Assembly (NCBI GenBank): GCA_014843695.1
Contig: CM026393.1
Location: 3,752,615-3,816,614 of the forward strand
Length of the DNA stretch: 64,000 nt
Source of the DNA: Archivesica marissinica
Taxonomy: Eukaryota > Mollusca > Bivalvia > Venerida > Vesicomyidae
Reading direction: 5' to 3'
How positions within the stretch are numbered: position 1 is the first letter of the stretch; each line of letters starts with the position of its first letter. Made by a program: the position numbers and the translations under genes. A model generated the notes under the pieces. It made no database searches. It was not told the DNA's origin and saw only the letters and a program-made list of their open reading frames with translations. Positions 57,615-64,000 of the stretch are shown piece after piece.

Positions 57615-58995
57615 AATTAATAGTGTGGTTAATAGTTATATTTATTCTCGTGTAAACATTAACAAACCATAATTCACAAAGCTATTGTTGATTTTGTACA
57701 AAATCTACAAGTAAAGGGAGGTAATTTACAAATGACTTTATCACAAGACTAGTTCATTTGTCCGCCGATTTTAATTTCGCTTTTGAATAATTTTATTATT
57801 AAAAATGGATATACAGTCTACATACATTATGTCAAAGTCGGTTATGTCAAATTCTCCGGTTATCTCGAAGTCGGATCAAAGTCCTGTTTCAGGCACTATC
57901 ATTTTACATATAACTGGATCAGTTTATATCGAATTTCGTTAAGTCAAACTTCGGTTATGTGGAAGTATTTTGTTCGGTTCGACGCAATTCGACATAACGG
58001 ATGTAGCCTGTATAAGACAGTAATCATGCTTAGAAGAGTACTGCAATCACTGATGATGATGATGAGATTATAAACAAATGCACACAGGGTATTTCTTTAA
58101 TATGGCTTGGTGTTTTTGTGTGGAATTAACTAATTTGACATCATTGGTAGAAGTACTTAAAAGTAATAGTCCAGTTCAAACTAACAATGAGATTGCTATC
58201 ATGCAATTCTATTCTGTAACAAACCAGTTTTAATTACGTTTTGCAGTAAAGAAATCCATCCTTTTAACATTGTTAATTCAGCTACTTGAACACAATACTT
58301 ATCTTTCAGTTATTTATTGGCGAATAGCGAATAAAACATGGTTTGGAATTCTTACGCGATGGTATTAACAACACAGGCAATAAGCCCAAGTTGTTAATTC
58401 CGGCGTTCGGAACAACAAACCACGTTTTATTCGAGGATAAATTATGCAAGTACAAATATTATTTCTTAATTGTTCAACAACAAAAAATGCTGGTAAAATG
58501 ACGGGTCATGTTTGACATCACACGCTAAACCATGGTTTATTGCGGATTTAAACACGGTCAATTCTTTTGTTGCGTACACAGACAAAATGTCGAGTCATAT
58601 ATAATCTTATTTGACTAGGATATTCTTTTGTTGTTGTTCGACACTGGTTTTGTATCTGTTTCTAAGTAACAAAAACCGCATAAAATAGCAAATGAGTGTA
58701 AATGACTGTAGTATATTATATAAAACTGAGACACTCCTGTACATTGCACTTTTGTCGTTTTGTACAGGATCATCTTGGAAGCTATGGCGGACAGACAGAC
58801 AGATGGATGCCGTACAACACACTAAAACTAATAACTCACACACTAAGAATAGTTCATGTGCTTGAAAAACAGATTTCTGAATAAAACTGATTATTCAAAA
58901 TATAACGGTTCATTTTAAAATAAAATATCAATCACTTATAAATAAAATAGATAATTTCTACAGTATAAGAGTAAAATAAAACATTTTCAAGTTGA
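57615..58995. other. No recognised gene; contains a weak inverted repeat
   Basis: 58328-58345 (CGAATAAAACATGGTTTG) and 58416-58433 are inverted copies with one mismatch, a possible small foldback element. An ORF of 96 codons at 57783 has no recognisable domain. Confidence 0.45.
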
Positions 58996-59162
58996 ATACG
59001 GTGGTCGCCAGATCGGACAGGTGGGTTTTCTCCGGGTACTCCGCTTTCCTCCCACACGAATGACCACATATACGTTTTCATCCGCGCCAACGAGAGTGAT
59101 TAATATAAGTTGCTAAAACTTGCTTCACAATCGTTGCAAAATAAATAAAGTTTAAAAAAAAA
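58996..59162 (+). mobile_element. SINE family A, 5'-truncated
   Basis: Begins in the body (GGTCGCCAGATCGGACAGG) and ends GTTGCAAAATAAATAAAG and a poly-A run. The tRNA head is absent. Confidence 0.88.
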
Positions 59163-59396
59163 AGTTGAGTACATTCTTATTTCAAAAAATTATTATGGAA
59201 TGCCATGGAATAAAATGTACAAACATCGCCATGGTTTCCTTTCAAGTTTTGACAAGACCATTACATGTGAGATTTCATAATCTGTGAAGAAAAACATGAT
59301 ACAAAAAAATAAACTACTTTTTTATTATCATGGCCGTACTGGTTTTCAGACCGCTAAGCTTCGTCGATAAATAACTACATATAACTCTTATTTTTT

Positions 59397-59628
59397 AAAG
59401 TTTATTTAACATCGCTACCAGTTGCCTATATAAGCGACGGGCAGTTTACCTAACAAAACCTTTCCTGGGCCGGCTCCAGCAGTTAACCAGTACTTGGTGC
59501 ACCAACCTCTGAAAGAAACTGCCAACTTTTTCATATACAGAGACACAGTCTGAGCGTGACCATCAATGATGACAGGTTACGGTGGTATGCAAGTCTGCGA
59601 CCGTAACCACTCTACCACGAAGGTGGAC
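59397..59628 (-). mobile_element. tRNA-derived SINE, family D
   Basis: Tail TTTATTTAACATCGCTACC, body GGGCAGTTTACCTAAC and CCAGTACTTGGTGCACC, and minus-strand head GGTAGAGTGGTTACGGTCG. Carries part of the B/D shared tail. Confidence 0.8.
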
Positions 59629-59686
59629 TAGTACTAGTATGTCTCTTTAACAGCAGATGAAATATATATTACTATGTAAAGTGTGT

Positions 59687-60208
59687 TTTACGTTTATTTA
59701 TCGTCGCTACCGGTTGCCCATATGAGCGACGCCTCCTGAAGAGATTAGTCATTTTAGATGTGGAAGTCATGATAGCGCAGTGGATGCGAGTTCGCTTCAG
59801 GTGCGAAAGGTCCGGAGTTCGAGCCCCACTGGAGCCGTTACGATTTGCCCTTAGGAACGTCATTTAAATTCCACGTTGCCTCTTCTCTCTCCCTCGTGGC
59901 GATGGATTCCATCAGGAATGAGGTATCGAGAGTGATTTATATAAGTTGAAATAACTTGTTTCGCAATCGAGCTAAAATAAATTTGTATAAACTAAGCTAG
60001 ATGTTGGAGGATAGTGCATGATACAGAGAGAGACCCATTCCAGAGTCTCCTCTGGTTCTTTTACGTGCATGGTGTAAAGCACCAACACGAGACCTCGGTT
60101 TAACGTCCCATCTGAAAGATTGTTAATTTTATTAGGGTCAGACGGGGGATCGAACCTGTGATCCCTGGCTTACCAGTCCAGCATGTTACCACTGGACTAC
60201 AGATTTAC
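59687..60208 (-). mobile_element. SINE family B interrupted by a SINE family C
   Basis: The family B copy runs 59687-59761 and 59998-60208. The outer target-site duplication TTACTATGTAAAGTG stands at about 59669-59683 and again at about 60205-60219. Between the halves lies the family C element, so B inserted first. Confidence 0.9.
59762..59997 (+). mobile_element. SINE family C nested in family B
   Basis: Head GAAGTCATGATAGCGCAGTG, B-box GGAGTTCGAGCCCC, tail CGCAATCGAGCTAAAATAAA. Its own target-site duplication TAGATGT is at 59755-59761 and 59998-60004. Opposite orientation to its host SINE. Confidence 0.92.
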
Positions 60209-60310
60209 TATGTAAAGTGATCATTCTTGCAGTTAATTCGCTTCACCAAACTCAGATTTCATAACATCTTTATAATTTAAAATAATACAATAATTTTGCT
60301 CACACCTAGA

Positions 60311-60453
60311 GTGGGTTATGTAATACTGTTTCACGGTTGTATAGGATAAACAAAGCAGTGAGTTATGTAATACTGTTTCACGGTTGTATAGGATAAACAA
60401 AGCAGTGAGTTATGTAATACTGTTTCACGGTTGTATAGGATAAACAAAGCAGA
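60311..60453. repeat. 47-bp tandem repeat, 3 copies
   Basis: Each copy contains TTATGTAATACTGTTTCACG then GTTGTATAGGATAAACAAAG; nearly perfect. Confidence 0.95.
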
Positions 60454-60554
60454 AACAAATAAGAGATACATAACATTATCAACACTTAACAACCCACTGA
60501 CATTCAAATAATTGTAAACAATATTTTAACATAATAAGAGTTATGTTTACCAAT

Positions 60555-60711
60555 TTGGATGTGTATTACATTTAGATGTGTATTACATTTGGATGTGTAT
60601 TACATTTAGATGTGTATTACATTTGGATGTGTATTACATTTAGATGTGTATTACATTTAGATGTGTATTACATTTAGATGTGTATTACATTTAGATGTGT
60701 ATTACATTTGG
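60555..60711. repeat. 18-bp tandem repeat (~9 copies)
   Basis: TAGATGTGTATTACATTT, with TGGATG variants, leads directly into the next array. Confidence 0.95.
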
Positions 60712-60728
60712 AATGTCGGGCCCGCCAG

Positions 60729-61355
60729 TGTGATTCTGTGACCGCTGAGCCCAGAAGCATCTGGGAGAGTGTGATTCTGTGACCGCTGAACCCAGAAGCA
60801 TCTGGGAGAGTGAGATTCCACAACCACTGAACCCAGAAGCATCTGGAAGAGTGAGATTCCATGACCGCTGAACCCAGATGCATCTGGGAGAGTGAGATTC
60901 CACAACTGCTGAACCCAGAAGTACCTGGGAGAGTGCGATTCCGTGACCGATGAACCCAGAAGCATCTGGGAGAGTGCGATTCCATGACCACTGAACCCAG
61001 AAGCATCTGGAAGAGTGAGATTCTGTGACCGCTGAACCCAGAAGCATCTGGGAGAGTGAGATTCCACAACTGCTGAACCCATAAGCACCTGGGAGAGTGC
61101 GATTCCGTGACTGCTGAACCCAGAAGCATCTGGGAGAGTGCGATTCCACAACTGCTGAACCCAGAAGCATCTGGGAGAGTGCGATTCCGTGACTGCTGAA
61201 CCCAGAAGCATCTGGGAGAGTGCGATTCCGTGACTGCTGAACCCAGAAGCATCTGGGAGAGTGCGATTCCGTGACTGCTGAACCAAGAAGCATCTGGGAG
61301 AGTGCGATTCCATGACCACTGAACCCAGAAGCATCTGGGAGAGTGAGATTCCGTG
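60729..61355. repeat. 41-bp minisatellite (~15 units)
   Basis: Unit GAACCCAGAAGCATCTGGGA then GAGTGCGATTCCGTGACTGCT. The segment CCCAGAAGCATCTGGG is near-palindromic. Open in three minus-strand frames over 190-222 codons; artefacts. It lies about 330 bp downstream of the OAT stop codon on the minus strand. Confidence 0.96.
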
Positions 61356-61682
61356 TCAATGTGACCAGGTTGTGAGTATTACATAATGTAGTGAAGTCGC
61401 ATTGTATACTATGAAATCATAGTAAATATTGATTAATAGGCTTATGACATAAAACCATGATAACCCACGAAGCTTGGCATCAAAGTGTATTTAACCTTGT
61501 TTATGAAACAAAAATAGAAAACAAACCTACCAAATAAATCTTAAGTATATACATGCACACTCAAACTTGTGTGTAAAGCAAAGCCCAGACTAGTGGTGTT
61601 TGTTGCTGAATATACCCGTATGATGGGTTGATGGCATGTATAAACAGATTGGACAGGAGAACATCACTTGTTTCTTACACCA

Positions 61683-61843
61683 TTACATAGCACAGATAGT
61701 AGATCCAATGATGTCCGCACACTCATTTATCTGGTTCTCGGTGATAACGAGGGGCGGGGCAAATCTGATGATGTCATTGTGAGTGGGCTTGGCCAGCAGA
61801 CCGTTCAGTAGAAGCTTTTTGCACACGATTCCTGCATCAAACT
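61683..61843 (-). CDS. OAT: Ornithine aminotransferase, last coding exon
   Basis: Minus-strand exon entered through GTATTTTTCAG (AG at 61844-61845), running to TAA at 61683-61685. It begins with the last two bases of a codon and then reads [37 protein letters not shown] and a short C-terminus ending CAM. This matches the OAT C-terminus (human [21 protein letters not shown]); the Arg in DIIRF corresponds to human Arg413, which contacts the substrate carboxylate. The length and position of the stop fit the family. Upstream exons should lie at higher coordinates, beyond the 36-bp array and the window end. The gene runs opposite to the OAT exons at 26-28 kb. Confidence 0.93.
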
Positions 61844-61958
61844 CTGAAAAATACAACATAAAACAACTAGATTATTAACAGGACATGTACTGTCTGATGA
61901 CCCTTTGGACGGGCCGATCCATTTTATCGTCCACCTGCACAAATGCTTCATATGTCAT

Positions 61959-62206
61959 AAGGCTGTCCGATTAGCGCAGTGGTTAGCGCGATCGCTTCTC
62001 ACCAATGCAACCCGGGTTCGATCCTTGGATCGACAAGAATGTGAGATGGTATGGTGGTCGCCAGATCGGACAGGTTGGTTTTCTCCGGGTACTCCGGTTT
62101 CTCCTACACGAATGACCGCATATACGCTTTCATCTGCGCCAACGATAGTGATTAATATAAGTTGTTAAAAATTGCTTCGCAATCGTTGTCAAATAAATAA
62201 AGTTTA
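61959..62206 (+). mobile_element. tRNA-derived SINE, family A, in the last OAT intron, with target-site duplication
   Basis: Full-length copy: head GGCTGTCCGATTAGCGCAGT, B-box GGGTTCGATCCTTGG, tail CGCAATCGTTGTCAAATAAA. AAATGCTTCATAT occurs just before (61941-61953) and just after (about 62206-62218), so the insertion is recent. It is antisense to OAT. 62219-62749 shows no exon I can support. Confidence 0.9.
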
Positions 62207-62749
62207 AATGCTTCATATTGCAATTTCACGTGAGATATTTGTTCTCGATCACTCTAGTGCATGTTTCCAATTAACACATGCGAAGATTTTCAAGACAGGT
62301 GCGCTAAGCATATTTTGATTGTCTACTTGAATTTTAAATTCTCTAAGGACTTCTAGATACTGAGGAAAACCCACATTTGTGTGCATGTGCAAACTTTTAT
62401 TAAAAGTATAACTGTCATTTATCTGCTGAAAAGTGTATACTTTACATTTTACTCTTTGGTTCCCTTATTTGATCAATATGAAGTTGCACAAATGATATTT
62501 TATTGTATTGTTGCAGATCCTGTTAGATATAAACAAACTCTGACGGAAAATAGAAGTGTCTGGATAATGCATCTTCTCTTGAATATTAATTGGCATTTTA
62601 ATTACCCCTTTTGTGGCCTCACCATCGGCATTTACCTCCCCTGATATTAGCTGTTTTATGTTGTTATAGGCATCACTAGCTGACCTATTTATTTATGTAA
62701 AGAAAATGATGCTGGAGGTACTAGTATTCAAGGTATTCAAGCTTGAACG

Positions 62750-64000
62750 ATTTGTGTGTACTGTTTGCAGATGAGATGCAATATAAATTGTGTGTATGGT
62801 CTGCAGATGAGGTGCAATATAAATTGTGTGTACTGTTTGCAGATGAGATGCAATATAAATTGTTTGTACTGTTTGCAGATGAGATGCAATATAAATTGTT
62901 TGTACTGTTTGCAGATGAGATGCAATATAAATTGTTTGTACTGTTTGCAGATGAGATGCAATATAAATTGTTTGTACTGTTTGCAGATGAGATGCAATAT
63001 AAATTGTGTGTACTGTTTGCAGATGAGATGCAATATAAATTGTTTGTACTGTTTGCAGATGAGATGCAATATAAATTGTTTGTACTGTTTGCAGATGAGA
63101 TGCAATATAAATTGTGTGTACTGTTTGCAGATGAGATGCAATATAAATTGTGTGTACTGTTTGCAGACGAGATGCAATATAAATTGTGTGTACTGTTTGC
63201 AGATGAGATGCAATATAAATTGTGTGTACTGTTTGCAGATGAGATGCAATATAAATTGTGTGTACTGTTTGCAGATGAGATGCAATATAAATTGTTTGTA
63301 CTGTTTGCAGATGAGATGCCACATAAATTGTTTGTACTGTTTGCAGATGAGATGCAATATAAATTGTTTGTACTGTTTGCAGATGAGATGCAACATAAAT
63401 TGTGTGTACTGTCTGCAGATGAGATGCAACATAAATTGTGTGTACTGTTTGCAGATGAGATGCAATATAAATTGTTTGTACTGTTTGCAGATGAGATGCA
63501 ATATAAATTGTTTGTACTGTTTGCAGATGAGATGCAATATAAATTGTGTGTACTGTTTGCAGATGAGATGCAATATAAATTGTTTGTACTGTTTGCAGAT
63601 GAGATGCAATATAAATTGTTTGTACTGTTTGCAGATGAGATGCAATATAAATTGTGTGTACTGTTTGCAGATGAGATGCAATATAAATTGTGTGTACTGT
63701 TTGCAGACGAGATGCAATATAAATTGTGTGTACTGTTTGCAGATGAGATGCAATATAAATTGTGTGTACTGTTTGCAGATGAGATGCAATATAAATTGTT
63801 TGTACTGTTTGCAGATGAGATGCCACATAAATTGTTTGTACTGTTTGCAGATGAGATGCAATATAAATTGTGTGTACTGTTTGCAGATGAGATGCAATAT
63901 AAATTGTTTGTACTGTTTGCAGATGAGATGCAACATAAATTGTGTGTACTGTCTGCAGATGAGATGCAACATAAATTGTGTGTACTGTTTGCAGATGAGA
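62750..64000. repeat. 36-bp minisatellite, runs off the window (≥34 units)
   Basis: The unit contains TACTGTTTGCAGATGAGATG and CAATATAAATTGTGTG/TTTG. Rare variants (GACGAGATG; GCCACAT; GTCTGCAG) recur at about 540 bp (15 units), a higher-order period. Minus-strand frames stay open for 377-411 codons and are artefacts. It probably lies in an OAT intron. Confidence 0.97.

Noticed and set aside
57783..58073. 96-codon plus-strand ORF
   Set aside because: Derives from a loosely repetitive GGTTATGT/AAGTCGG region; no similarity recognised.
61967..62040. tRNA gene candidates (also at 23640-23719, 46500-46590, 50860-50936, 59765-59835)
   Set aside because: Heads have A- and B-boxes but are followed by conserved non-tRNA bodies and AT-rich tails and are repeated, so they are SINE heads.

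Overview
This is a eukaryotic, AT-rich, intron-bearing genomic window. It most resembles a lophotrochozoan animal, probably a bivalve mollusc. The reasons are spliced fragments of animal genes (ornithine aminotransferase, a family X DNA polymerase), tRNA-derived SINEs with target-site duplications, 5'-truncated LINEs, TTAA-flanked MITEs and a very heavy load of minisatellites. The species cannot be fixed from sequence alone. By my own boundaries, about 34 kb of the 63 kb of called bases (a little over half) lies in 26 tandem arrays.

Layout. 1-4803: 41-bp satellite, then small 78-bp and 67-bp arrays up to 7154. 7155-14217: a transposon-rich stretch with two LINE 3' fragments, MITEs, SINEs and a 34-bp array. 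14218-16954: mostly unannotated, with a promoter-like CpG-containing patch near 16.66-16.87 kb. 17798-18008 (minus): one coding exon of a Pol mu/TdT-like BRCT domain, squeezed between a 19-bp and a ~46-bp array. 20021-22736: a TA-flanked, inverted-repeat-bounded DNA transposon candidate carrying a frameshifted HIRAN-like coding segment. 24725-26252: a 41-bp array ending just upstream of ornithine aminotransferase (OAT). 26322-27949 (plus): the first two recognisable OAT coding exons, with a 20-bp array in the intron between them. 29167-34224: two different 21-bp arrays on either side of a gap of exactly 1000 N (30453-31452). 34792-44280: 22-, 32-, 32- and 28-bp arrays, the last with a 1555-bp higher-order duplication. 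44785-50936: SINEs and a 3.25-kb 21-bp array. 51500-56475: 30-, 22-, 22-, 66- and 46-bp arrays. 56500-61355: SINEs (one nested inside another) and small arrays. 61683-61843 (minus): the last coding exon of OAT. 62750 to the end: a 36-bp array.

The main biological point is that the 5' end of OAT lies on the plus strand and the 3' end of OAT on the minus strand, about 34 kb apart, with an arbitrary-size scaffold gap between them. Either there are two convergent OAT genes, or this is one gene broken by a mis-oriented contig. None of the middle OAT exons (including the catalytic-lysine exon) was found. Almost all long open reading frames in the window are by-products of stop-free tandem repeats and are not annotated as genes.
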